This document shows, piece by piece, positions 19,765-30,693 of a stretch of 64,000 nt of DNA. The notes under the pieces are model-generated. The model searched no databases. It saw nothing but the letters and a program-made list of their open reading frames with translations, and was not told the origin of the DNA. Position numbers and translations under genes: made by a program. The DNA lies in contig CM048553.1 in assembly GCA_026413225.1 (NCBI GenBank), positions 128,530,190 through 128,594,189 of the forward strand, read 5' to 3'. Numbering within the stretch: the first letter of the stretch is position 1; each line of letters begins with the position of its first letter. This stretch comes from Otis tarda. Taxonomy: Eukaryota; Chordata; Aves; Otidiformes; Otididae.

Positions 19765-20005
19765 CTTTAAAGGTCAGCTAGTGCAATCCCCCTGCAAGGA
19801 GCAGGGACATCTCCAACCAGACCAGGTTGCTCAGAGCCCCGTCCAGCCTGGCTTTGAATGTTCCCAGGGATGTGGCATCCACTGCCTTACTGAGCAACCT
19901 GCTCCAGTGTTCCACCACCCTCAGTGTAAAAAATTTTCTCCTAATATCTAATATTTTAGGATTTCTTCTGTTGATCTCCTCTTCCTCCCAGGGGGCTACG
20001 TGCTG
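19765..20005 (-). mobile_element. CR1 LINE 3' fragment upstream of PRDM14
   Basis: Contains diagnostic CR1 text in reverse orientation (plus-strand gctcagagccccgtccagcc, followed downstream by gcaacctgctccagtgttcc). The minus-strand translation keeps the CR1 ORF2 tail pattern: RRKFFTLRVVEHWSRLLSKA, then TFKARLDGAL. It is severely 5'-truncated, as most avian CR1 copies are. It lies about 0.65 kb upstream of the PRDM14 start codon, at the edge of the CpG island. Confidence 0.88.
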
Positions 20006-22761
20006 CAATTGCTATCAAAAAGGGACCTGGAGGATCAAAAGGGCAACTGAGTTGCAAGATCCCAGAGAGTGCAAGGTGTGCACAGGATGTCATCCCTGCT
20101 GATGCAGGGAGATGGAGAAATCTTTAGTCCAGGGCAGAACCCCATGGCAGGTAGGGCACAAGCCGGATGGGTCACTGCAGAGCCTCCCCGGGGCTGGCTC
20201 CTGCCCTGCCGGTGTCTGGCCTGGGTGACACTGCACATGGTGTGGAGGGAAGGGCTGCGGTGGGCTGTGCTGCACTGCGGGGAGCCTGGGGACTTGCACC
20301 CATGGGTCCCTCTCAGAGCCAGGCAGCAGGGCACATTGCAGCACCAGCCAAACTGCGCACATATATAGCTGTAGCGGGGATCAAACACAGCCAGGTCCGA
20401 CTCCCGGAGGCTGAGGTGCCATTTGAGTGGTTATGGTGTGCTATAAAAATTAATTAACATAGCTCCATGTGATCGTCTGTAAAACATTGCCTTCATCCCA
20501 CCGACGGGATGTATCAGGAATCACCTGAAGCGGTCTCTGACAGAGAGCGAGTGGCTCTGGACGCCGTCACTGACTGCACTTGACCAGAGGTGAAGCCGCC
20601 CTGCCAGTCCTTATTTCTTATCTGGCTGAGCTAAGTGCTCTGAAACAGAGAGTCTGAGAAGAGTCACCGGCTGCCCGGGGGAATAGGGGTGCGTGGGACC
20701 TCGGGCACTGCAATTCCTCCCTGCCAAAAGCTTCAGATTTGGAACTTCCCCTTATTTTTTTTTTCACTCAGGACATAAACAATAAGACAGCAAACACAAG
20801 CACACAGCACTACCCAGAACTGATCCAGGCTCTCCCAGCTCCCAAGGCTCCTTCCACAGTCAGCGCAGCTTTGTCCCCAGACTTGAGTCTGAACGTTTAC
20901 AACATTCACAAACTTTGCATTGCACGTATTGGGCCAGTTCTCCTACCTACCACCCCATTCTCCATCCTAACCTCCATTTGCAAGACAAAAACACTGAATA
21001 CACCAGGGACAGCCAACATGCACAGGAGGCTTAGGGAGAAGGTAGGAATGCAGCCTTCTTCAAGCCTTGCTTGAGATAGTCCCTCAGCTTAAATAGCCTG
21101 ATGCTTTTGTTTATCAGTCTTTTTTTTTTTTTTACTTTCTCCATGTTGTTCCAAACCTCTGTTATTTGTCAGACAGAACTGATGCTGTGTTGCTTTAGGA
21201 AACGGTTTCAGGCAGGCAGTTCAGCAGAGTTTTATTGATGCAGCATCAGTAGCGTAAAAGCCATGACAGAGTTAATCAGATTTACAGGAATAAGCCTTTG
21301 AGCTCCAATTGCACAGAAAAGTTTGAGTTACACTTCGAAATTAAGTGTTGCCAGATAATCTGAAATCCTCTGGCTACCCATTCCAGGTAAAGGGAAAAGG
21401 GAAGGGGGCTTGTGGAGGAGACTTGCTCGCTTCAGAAATTTGGGAGAAATGAAAACAAACAAACAAAATGTGACATTTTAAAATTCTCATCATGAGTTAA
21501 ATTAAAGAAAGAAATATAATTATTTTTCTAGAAGCCGAATGACACGGAGCCCAGGAGAAGAAAAGGGCTTGAAGCACCGTTGTCACTATATTGCAGATCA
21601 TCTTTAGAGGCTTTCATCCCCTACGAGGTTAAAGGCATTTATTGCATTACAAATGTCCCGACCTAGGGGAGAGATGGGGTGGGGGGGAAGCAGAAGGGCA
21701 GCCGTGCAGAGCCAGCCCCAGCAGGCCAGGCTGGCACGCCCCATCCTTGCGGCCCCCTGCTCCCCGGGGCTGCCGGGCAGGAGGGCGGGTGGGATGCTCT
21801 GGCCTTTTCTTGGGAACCGCTGGGAATTCTGCTGCCAAATCCAGCCAGCAGTTGTTTTTGCTCACCACGGCACTCCGGGGAGCAGCTCTGTAAAAATAAA
21901 CCCAATTTTGAGGTGCTCGTCCTGACATGCGTTTTCAGCCTGGCTGGGGAAACAGCTTGCCTCTTCTGCCTGTGAAAAAGAGGAACAAACAGAAATGCCG
22001 GTTCACTTCGAGGCGAATCGTCCGGCTCACACACGCTCAGTTCAGCTGAGCACCCCTTGGTGCTGAGCATCCCTGCTGCCAGCAGCGGCGAGGGGCAGCG
22101 TATGAAGGGAAAATTCACTCCGGGATTCTGGCTTCAAAAAGAAAAGTCTTAAGACCAGCTCTGGGAACTCCCTCACTGCCACACCAGGAGCAGCTCCTGA
22201 AGCTGCTGGCATTGAGCACAGTGGCACCTTACAGATGTCCCCCTGCCAGAGCACACAGGTCTCAGCAGCCTCTCGCCTTCGCCCTCCCATCTGAGCAGGG
22301 AGCTGTGACCAGCAATGCACAAGGTACATGTGCCTGCACTGCAGCCTTTGGCTTTTTGGGGACTGAAGGGCCGCTCAGGTTTTCCTTTCACAGGATTTTT
22401 TTCACAGCGATGTGGGGATGGATGTTAAAGACAAGCACCGAGGGACATCTCTGCAGGCTGCTTTTATAGCATTCAGTCACCACTGATCCAGATTTATTGA
22501 TCAGAAAAAAAATGCATCCCAAGCCCTCCCATCCTTCTCTCAGATTGAACACAGGTTCTTCGTCATCACTCTTACTCCCACTCTACGCCTTCCTTTCCCC
22601 AGCCTCCTACAGATTCCACAGCACACAGGTTACACCTACAAGCAGCCCCCTGAGCCCCCCAAGACTGCAGTGCCGCAGCAGACCCTGATGCCCAGCTACC
22701 CACCCGTGGGCTTCCTGTGCCCCGGGGCTTACACCTACAACCAGCTGCAGCACGGAGATGG
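20006..22761. other. Intergenic region between PRDM14 and the retroviral modules
   Basis: No gene is recognised. The stretch 20440-20640 is complex and repeat-free with a homeobox-like taattaa core, and could be a PRDM14 upstream regulatory element (weak). A T-run lies at 21120. The last 150 bp (22605-22758) hold a proline-rich plus-strand open frame discussed in the findings. Confidence 0.5.
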
Positions 22762-22781
22762 GAATCCCAGTCATGACACCA
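22762..22781 (-). other. Primer-binding-site-like sequence, left copy
   Basis: Plus-strand gaatcccagtcatgacacca resembles the 3' end of tRNA-His including CCA (gaatccgagtcacggcacca, from memory), with three differences in 20. It sits two bases beyond the LTR end, as a retroviral PBS should. Sequence to the left is unrelated to that beyond the right copy. Confidence 0.55.
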
Positions 22782-22783
22782 GA

Positions 22784-22905
22784 TGCTGTTGTGGAAATAA
22801 TCCAAATTATGGTTTAGATCGGGTCAGAGCAGAAGCAGTTTATTGCTAGGGCTATAGGAGAGGACAGAGAGCAGCAGAGTGACCTCCTCCTCTGATGTGA
22901 TTATT
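22784..22905 (-). mobile_element. Retroviral LTR 3'-end module, left copy
   Basis: About 120 bp homologous to 25436-25555 in the same orientation. On the minus strand it carries an AATAAA (in AGCAATAAACTGCTTCTG), then a U5-like stretch ending ACAGCA, two spacer bases and a tRNA-like primer-binding site at 22762-22781. This is the U5 end of an endogenous retrovirus LTR. Homology to the right copy fades above about 22.9 kb, so the U3 part is missing or too diverged to recognise. Confidence 0.6.
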
Positions 22906-25413
22906 AAAAAAAAAGGGAAATCATGTATTAAAGTGCTTCAACTTTCCTTTTCCAGTATCAGCCATATCTTTAGATATAGCAGCATTTTAATGACATCGCC
23001 ATTAGCTCAGTGACTTCTCTACAGCAATCCATTGCTGTCCAAATACATTGAGAATAGACAAATAACTGAAAAATAGGTGCGCAAGAAAAAGTTGGAGTGA
23101 GCCAATCCTGTTGTATAGCTGCAACACAAGCCAGGGCAGGAATGGCTGTTCCTCTTCTTGTCTCTCAGAGCCACTTTGCCCGCAGTTCGCAGGGAGCTAA
23201 ATAAGTTACTCCTGCCAGGTTCACTGTGGGTCCTTCAAGACTCCTGAGTAGTTGTGGTGTGAAGTGATGAAGTGGACTACAGCCTGAAACCAGGGTGGGA
23301 GAGACATTTTTTGAGTGATAGGAGAGTCTCCCCACCTCTCCTGCACTATCTTCTCAGGAACATTTCCTAGGGAGGAATCCCTGGGTGCGTTGCAGGAGCC
23401 GGAGCAACCCCACCTCCCCAGCAGCTGTACGGGGCTGGGGGGTGTCTTGCTGTCAGTAGGTTTACCTCATCTTCTTCATCTTAAATATCTCAGTCGGTGG
23501 TGAAGTAGTTCATTCAGAGCCTATTCTGTATGAACTGAAACATTAGAGCAAAGTTCCTGCTGCTCTGGTGAATGAGCCTGACCTCTGACTCTCTGGTGGA
23601 GGCAGGGTCTCAGCCCCTTCCCCTACACGGAGCCCCCTTCACCACCGAGTGCTGCTGCCTGTAGTGTCCAGCTTCACAGCTGGTGGGAAACACCATGTTG
23701 GGTGGCATTGAAACTGTCACTTGGCCTGTCCCCTGTGCCCAAACTGTTGGTGTTCTGAAAGCCAGAATCTTTTCATGATCCCCAGAAGGGTTCCAGCTCC
23801 ACAGAGGAGGATAAAGTAAAAAACCATATATCCCATTGGAGCAGGGAGTTATCCAAGCATCCTTGGACCTCTTGCGCCACTGACAATCATACTGGCTGGC
23901 CCTGGTCCTGCCCAGCCACCTCTTGTGCACAGGCAGGCTGGTATGCATTTGTCTAGTGAGAGGAGCCACAGGAGATTCACATTTCCACCAGGTACATTGT
24001 TTACAGAGTTGTTCCCCCATAATTCACCATTTTCCTCTGTACTACTCGATTCTACTACTCAGCTTTATCAGGTTTAAATCATTGTAAGTTGAGGCTATTC
24101 CTTTGCAGCCATGCATTTCCCTCTCTACCCAGTTCTTCACAGCTTTGAAAGTTCAAATTGTGGAGAGCTCAACCTTAGCCTGATTCTCTCAGGTTCCCTT
24201 ATGCTTTATAGCCAACGCCGTTTATCCATTTGATAGTTGGAAGTGATCTGCTGCTTACAGGAGGAGGTCTGGTACATACTCTGGTAAACCCCTCTTTTCA
24301 TCCCTTAAACTGCAAATTTGGATCACTAGGCCTTCAGCTTCAGCCATGTAGAACTCTATTGCTCTTCTAATGTTCTATAAACGTCTTTTTTCCTATCCAC
24401 TTGTTCCAATTAACCTGAGGATTTATTAGCACTGGTTCTGTTTGGGTGCCCCCATAAGGCTCTACATTTGGTTACAAATTTATCATTGTAGGTGCATTAG
24501 CAAAGGGTTGGTCCCCCACCACATAAGGATCATACACATTTAATCTCACAAATACTCAAAACTCAACCAGATCCTGCTGGCTACAAAATTGTTAAGGGAT
24601 GTTTGAAGCGGCTGCCTCTCCCAGCAGCCCCAGCCCAGGACCTTCCTGCCTGGCTGCTGGAGCCCAGCCCAGGGACGTGGGATCTCTACTCAGGCTGGGG
24701 GATGCGGCTGACGCTTTCTTGTTTGCAGGTTTGGCCAGTAGCAAAGCTGAGCATCAGTCTCAGAGACATATAGGACACGCTCACAAGGAGGACAGTCACA
24801 TGGCCGGGTTTTTGGAGAAGACAGTGTATGCACACAATGAGCTGGAGCTGTCTTTAGGGGCAGCGAAGCTTCCTCAGATTGTCTGGGTTCCACTTTCACT
24901 CTTTCAGAGGAAACAAAGTTACATCAGAGGGAGGCCGTGTCACCTGGATCCTCAGCCAGGGACTTCAAAGCTGAGACCTATCCACGGCAAAGGGATAGCA
25001 GAAGAGGTTCGGGCATCCCTGAGAAGACTTAATCCCCTCACACAATCGACTGCATGCCTTTCACCCCCAAGGCAACTATCCAGAACCAGAGCCTAAAGGG
25101 AAGGAACCAAGACACACGAGGGGTCCCTCCAGGTCACAACGTCTAGAGCGAGCCTAGACGTGCTGGCTGAGGTCAGCGTCATCAGCAGTGGTACCAAAGG
25201 AACCAGGCTGGAACCAGAGTCAGGGAAGGGTTAAGGGGGTCGCACCACCTGAGTCTTTAACTGCTGGGGCAATTTCTTTTGCAGCTGAGTAATGTCACAA
25301 GAGTCAGTCCCTAAGTTGCACAGACCTCGATGCCCAGCTCTCAAGCATCACCAACCACCACCGGGGTTTGGCAGGGGGCAGCTCACAGTCCCCTCAAGCA
25401 AAGGAGGACATGT
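22906..25413 (-). mobile_element. Decayed retroviral internal region (low certainty)
   Basis: Lies between the two LTR/PBS modules, on the side where the internal part of a minus-strand provirus starting at the right LTR would be. No intact gag, pol or env is visible. The longest minus-strand frame, 23610-24020 (136 codons; starts MGEQLCKQC, several Cys and Trp), is of a size and place that could be a broken env remnant, but I cannot match it. The 24061-24600 stretch has interrupted minus-strand frames. A 165-codon plus-strand frame (24599-25096) is also unrecognised. Assignment rests mainly on position. Confidence 0.35.
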
Positions 25414-25433
25414 GAATCCCAGTCACAGCACCA
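25414..25433 (-). other. Primer-binding-site-like sequence, right copy
   Basis: Plus-strand gaatcccagtcacagcacca differs at two of 20 positions from the remembered tRNA-His 3' end plus CCA. The minus strand starts TGGTGC and lies two bases from the LTR end (ACAGCA). A histidine-type PBS is known in some class I endogenous retroviruses such as HERV-H. Confidence 0.6.
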
Positions 25434-25435
25434 GA

Positions 25436-26060
25436 TGCTGTCGCAGAAATAACCCAAATTGCAATTGAGAGGGGGTCAGAGCAGAGGTGGTTTATAACTC
25501 TGGCTGTAGGAGAGGCCAGGACGCAGCCGAGACAGCGTCTGGTGATGCGAACTCTGTCCCTGTGGAGAGGGTACACGGTGTACACACACCTAGAAACACG
25601 ATGTCACAGACAGGCAAGAGGACACAAGTCCTGCGTAGCCGTTTACAGGCACAAGGCCACAGAACTGCTCAAGGCTGCTCTGGTTTCTGCTTTCTTCAGC
25701 ACAAGAACTAATTTATCAGGAAAGTTTCAGTGCGAATACTGTTTCAGGAGAGAGGGGAAGAATTCGGTCAAGAGGCCCACTCAGGCTGTACTTAGCATCT
25801 CTACTTCCACACTTCATAGCCCAAAAGGCCAAAGCAGAGGGCAGGTACCCTTGGCTGCTCTCTACCCTTGCCACAGCCTGACCGCAAGCACAGCGTGACA
25901 GGCAGCCGTCCTCCCATCCCGAGTTCAACCCGTGGAAAACAAGGATAAGCATCCCTGTTCTGTCCCTGCGACTGGTCTCTGTCCCCAAAGCCTGATCTAG
26001 AAAGCAAAAGGGGGCACTCCTCTTTCATGAAGTCAGTTACATCAGAGGTCATAGTTAGCT
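25436..26060 (-). mobile_element. Retroviral LTR, right copy (upper limit uncertain)
   Basis: 25436-25555 is homologous to the left module. In the position of the left copy's AATAAA this copy has a damaged version (minus-strand TATAAACC). The sequence up to about 26.06 kb may be the rest of the LTR (U3 on the minus strand), but nothing in the window offers a second copy to prove it. The element is clearly old, since the two modules differ at many positions. Confidence 0.5.
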
Positions 26061-26914
26061 TATCACAGGCTGATGCCCAGAGTTTTAGCTGAAACGGATG
26101 TCAAGAATTTTAATTTCTTTTTAATATTGATACATTATAAGAGGACGATCGTGCCTAAAGGCAAACTTCTGACCGGAAACATTTTTCCTCTTACTGTACA
26201 GAGATGTTTTTTCTGCTTGTTTCTGACCTCACATTGGGAAGAGACATCCTCCTTCCTTGCTGTTCTTAATGTGTCAGCATTTTCCTCTTACCCAAGGATC
26301 ACAATAATTTTGCTGAAGCCGAGAACTGCAGGATAACCCTTGTTTTGGTAGGAATGGTGAAAGGTTAACACTATTTGGAGGTCTTTAAAGTAACTTTAGC
26401 TTCTAAAATTCTTACTATAAGTAGCTCCCCCCCCCATCCATTCCCCAGCAAGAGTAGCAGATCATTCTGATAAACAAGCATTCTCATAGCTGCTTTTATT
26501 TTTTTTTAAATTGACCAAATAAACATTTCCAACTGTCTTAAACTAACTATTTGGCATAGCAAGGAGAACCAGCCCTTAACTCTGCTCAGTCCCACTTGAC
26601 ACCATTTGAGGTCTGCCTCTGCCGAAACCGTCACGAAAGACGCCCATTTGTTCTGACTGTGATATAAAAGTACTCACACTGAACTGTTCTCACATTAAGC
26701 TATGTGATAAACATTTTCAGTTAATACAGTGCTATAAAGAAACGGAGCAACAACCAGTTGGAACACAAAAAAGCCTTCGACCACAGAAAGCCCACTGTCT
26801 TTCTAAAACCTGCCAGCTCATCCACCCTGTAGTGCTTTAGTAGTACACCCTTCTACGAGTAAATGAAGACGCAATAGAAACACGTTGAAATCTCTAAAGC
26901 CATGTAAAACCCGA

Positions 26915-29900
26915 AGGCATTAAAATTTATTAAATGATGCAATAACAACAGAATTCTTTATTTACAATAGCATTATTTAACATCAAATAAGCAAATAGCA
27001 TCAGCAAAGCAATATTAACTTGCATAAATGTATTTAAAATTTCTCTGAATATATCTACCTTTGCATAAACTGCTCACACTAGAAATACAAACATCAATGC
27101 AGGTGAACAAAGTGATGTTCAGAGTCAACTCCGTTTTGAAAATAAATCACAACCTGAAACACTGTAAGCTTTCTCCTGAAGAACCATAGTTTATATATTG
27201 CTTAATTTTACCCTTGTATAATCTTTTCATATACACACATCTCAGATGCAACTTCATGATGAACTGTACAAATAAAACCCACAAATGACATAAAGGGAAA
27301 AAAAATTAAATGACAGTAAATGTTTGAAGAAATGTGTCCATCATCTCTATTGAACAACATAAAGATTAAGTGATGATGCACTTATTCCAAAATTGTACAC
27401 AATTCACTATACAAATATAATACATCAGACAGCTATGTAGGAATATACAAGACTTAAAAACAGATCTAAGGCATTATGCTAGATTTTAGCATTTTGAGGT
27501 TCTTGCACATAGCTTTTACCTGTAGTAAGAAACTTAAAAGAGTTTGTTTTAAGTCTACAAAGAAACACCAGGGAGAAAATTCTAATTAAAATCAAAGCCA
27601 CTACAGTAAATTTTCTTTTGTGCAGAGAATGCTTTTGCTCTTAGGCAGCATACTACCATACAAATACTAGAAAACTTTTAAATTCACACCAACAATTAAT
27701 GGCTTAAGTTGCATTTCAAAACTGATTGTGTATCTTTGGGTTCTGCAAGTGGAGCTGTGCCACCCATTTCTTCTGTTAAGCCCATATGAATTCCGCTTTT
27801 AAACAAAGATTAAAAAATGTATTGTATAAACTGCAAAAACATTGCTTTTAATTAATACAGGCCCAAAAGGATACCGGTTGTGGGACAATATTTTAAAGAT
27901 CGAGTACAAATTAATTCATTGTAGCAAAACAGCTCACTTCACTTTTTAAACTTACCACATTACATGAACACTTAAACAGGCCGTACGACCATGTATATAC
28001 GCTTATTTTTCACATTAATGCGCCTTTCACATTTAGTAATGTAAGTAGAACACTGATTAATTGTTCTGTTAAACAAAATCCAAGTACTTTCTCTGACAAA
28101 TTTACTGTATACAGGACGAAAATACTGATAATGAAGGGAATTGATTTGGCTTTTTTGTTTCTATAGTGATCAATATGATCAGAAGATTCCTTCACTCACT
28201 TTTCTCTTTCATTAGTTAGAAGACGACTAAAGTCACGATGAACCCAAACAGAGCCAAAGTGATAGGTACAATCTCCTTTCTTTCAAAATGGCAATGGATG
28301 ATGAAGTATCATAATCACTACAGATGACAAGGGTTTGCAGGTCTATCGTGAAACGGGACAAATTTAAACTGTTTTGTCCACTGTGAAAAAGAATAATCTA
28401 TCTGCAGAGGTTATGGTTAAGAACTGGAAAAGAATGGAATAGAAACAAAATTATTTTAAAACTCAATTTACACGTTGTGGTGTATGAAGTTAATCCCTTC
28501 AAATTTATACACTTCGTATATAAATAATTTTTTGTCAAATATATAATGCAAGCTTAACACAAATGTCGTCGTAGTAATGAGGCGGTGCAGCTCAGGGCTG
28601 ACAGCTGCTTTGGTTTCCCATCCGCAGGTAAGAGGATGGCTCAGCTGACTAAATACTCTGTTTGAGTTTGGTAACAGAATGGTGACAGCTGAAAAATGTT
28701 TCTCCAGAATGGTGGCACTACCCTCCTTAGGGACAAACACAACTGTGCATTTCTGGGGCTTTCTTCAAAAGCCTTCTAGAGAAACAGCCTATTCAAACCA
28801 CCTTTACCGTATTTTCCTCAGCCTTAATATAGAATAGCGGCTATTTCATTTGAACTCCCACCTGAAAACCAAAACAAATTAAATGGCGACAGAATAAACC
28901 TTTCACTCCCAAAAGGCATGGCTGATGAGACACTATAAAATGCATTGCATTTTACATGACATAAAAAAATTTGCATTCAGGTTAGAAAGTTTGTGGATTA
29001 GGGGCCAGCGGAAAGAAAACAGAGGTCAAAACCATCAATTTCTTAATATTTCAAGTCCTCAGAAACTGATGTCAGTTCAGTAAAAGATTATTCCAACCAC
29101 AGTGGGCAAGAAAAAAACAACACCCCCTAACAGTGGCCTGCTTAGTAACAGTTAGTTTTTCTAAGATTTGTTACGAAAGGATATAAACATACAAAAATCA
29201 AGAATCGGTTCCTACAGTGGCTGCATATAATATAGGTTAGTTAAATGACATCATGAGCAGAATCACAAGGTTTAGAAAATGAGAAGTCTCAAGCCTACAA
29301 ATTAGGTCTAATCAAGGCATTGTGATCCTTTACAAAACACTTTTCCAGGAGACACACACGGCTAAGAAGATATCTAATTTAATACTGAAGTACCTCATTT
29401 GGAATCAACTTCACAACATGTATATCTCACAAAAATTATACAAGTAAAACACTTAAGTCTTCAACTTAAATTATTGCTTGTTTACATATAAACTGGATTT
29501 TATGTACCTTACAAAACGTCCTCATAGTCCACACTGCTTTAAAATAATCAGAAACACACAATAGTGGTGAAGTCTGTAGTGATATCTGCTATAAGTATTA
29601 CAGGAATTGTCATTTTCCCAGCTAAGGGGATGGGAACCAGAAATTATCATGCTTTAAAGCAGGTATCTTGAGCTCTTGGATATTATGCACCAATTCTGCC
29701 ACTACCATAATCAGTACATGCATTACCATCGAACTTTGCTGTTCAGCATCCAGTAACTGGCTGTCCAGATTGCTGGAAACACACCTAGGGAAATAAAGGG
29801 GTAACCTGTTTTTTTTTTTTTTATTCTATTAGAAAGAAGAAGATGACAGAGGTCAGGAGAGCCAGGTAAAAAAAATCAGGATTTGTTGATTGTTAGGAGT

Positions 29901-30681
29901 TTAATTAAATAAGAATGTAACCAACTTGTATTTTTTGATTCATGACTTTCATTACAAACATTACCACAAAACCCAACTGAAACGCCCCTTACAAAGAGCC
30001 CTCTCACAGGGTAATTGTCATCTGTTCTACAACTTTAACCCCATTCAAAATTGGTCTGTATAGTTTTCTGCATCGGTTCATCGTCTCTGACTTGTTGTCA
30101 GTGGAACGCGCTTGTTGGAGGTCTCTGTATGTACCAGACGTTGCTTCTACACCCTCCTCCACGCCTCCTCTCCGCCCCAAAATGCAGGCCTTAGTCTAAA
30201 ACACCAGTTTTCAGACGGAACTGAATCCTTTGCACCAGACTGAATAAGCCAGGGAAAACAAAGCAAAAAAAAAACCAAACCCCAAGGTCTAGAACTAAAC
30301 AGAAACAGAACAAGAGCATGGTTGTTTTTCCTTAAATACATACATTTAAATACATTCAATCTGACATGGTTTATGAAAATTGCCTGTCAACATTAACTTC
30401 GCAGGAGAGATCTAAGTTGCACTAAGGTGAATGCAGTGAACAGACTGAGCAACTGTCTGTACGCTAGCTTCAGACTGTCAAAGAAGAGGCTGCTCTTCGG
30501 CAACGACCGCCCGGCTCCCCTCGGGAAGGCAGGGCTGAGTCCGGGCGGCAGCAGGCAGCCGCCACCGGCGCTGGCAGCTCGGCTGGGTCACGACAAACAG
30601 ACGCAGCTCTTCAAACCGGTAAGGATTTGGGGCCGTAAGCCCAGTCAGCCTAAGAAAGGAGCGACCGAACCATCCTCAGGG
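26915..30681 (-). other. NCOA2: NCOA2 3' UTR (probable extent)
   Basis: Continuous A+T-rich, repeat-poor sequence directly downstream of the NCOA2 stop. No convincing reading frame is seen. A short T-run sits at about 29811-29822 and a G+C-rich patch at about 30480-30610. The low repeat content and clustered poly(A) hexamers at the left edge support a long 3' UTR. No individual microRNA site is claimed. Confidence 0.6.
26957..26962 (-). terminator. NCOA2: Candidate distal poly(A) signal of NCOA2
   Basis: Minus-strand AATAAA, with a second at 26926-26931, at the end of an A+T-rich block that starts at the NCOA2 stop codon. This would give a 3' UTR of about 3.7 kb, in line with the multi-kilobase 3' UTR known for mammalian NCOA2. 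Another AATAAA at 26495-26500 is a further alternative. Confidence 0.5.
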
Positions 30682-30693
30682 TCAGCAATATTT
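30682..30693 (-). CDS. NCOA2: NCOA2 terminal coding exon: Lys-Tyr-Cys-stop
   Basis: Minus strand CTTGCAG|AAATATTGCTGA gives the last three residues, KYC, identical to the remembered human C-terminus, then stop. It was found by searching for the expected 3' end after a 4.2-kb intron. The acceptor, phase and peptide all agree. The rest of this exon is 3' UTR. Confidence 0.9.
   Translation of the reverse strand, partial: KYC

Noticed and set aside
22759..25555. Interpreting the two repeats as the 5' and 3' LTR of one provirus
   Set aside because: Both copies include the primer-binding-site-like 20-mer, which a 3' LTR would not have; shared U3 sequence was also not seen.
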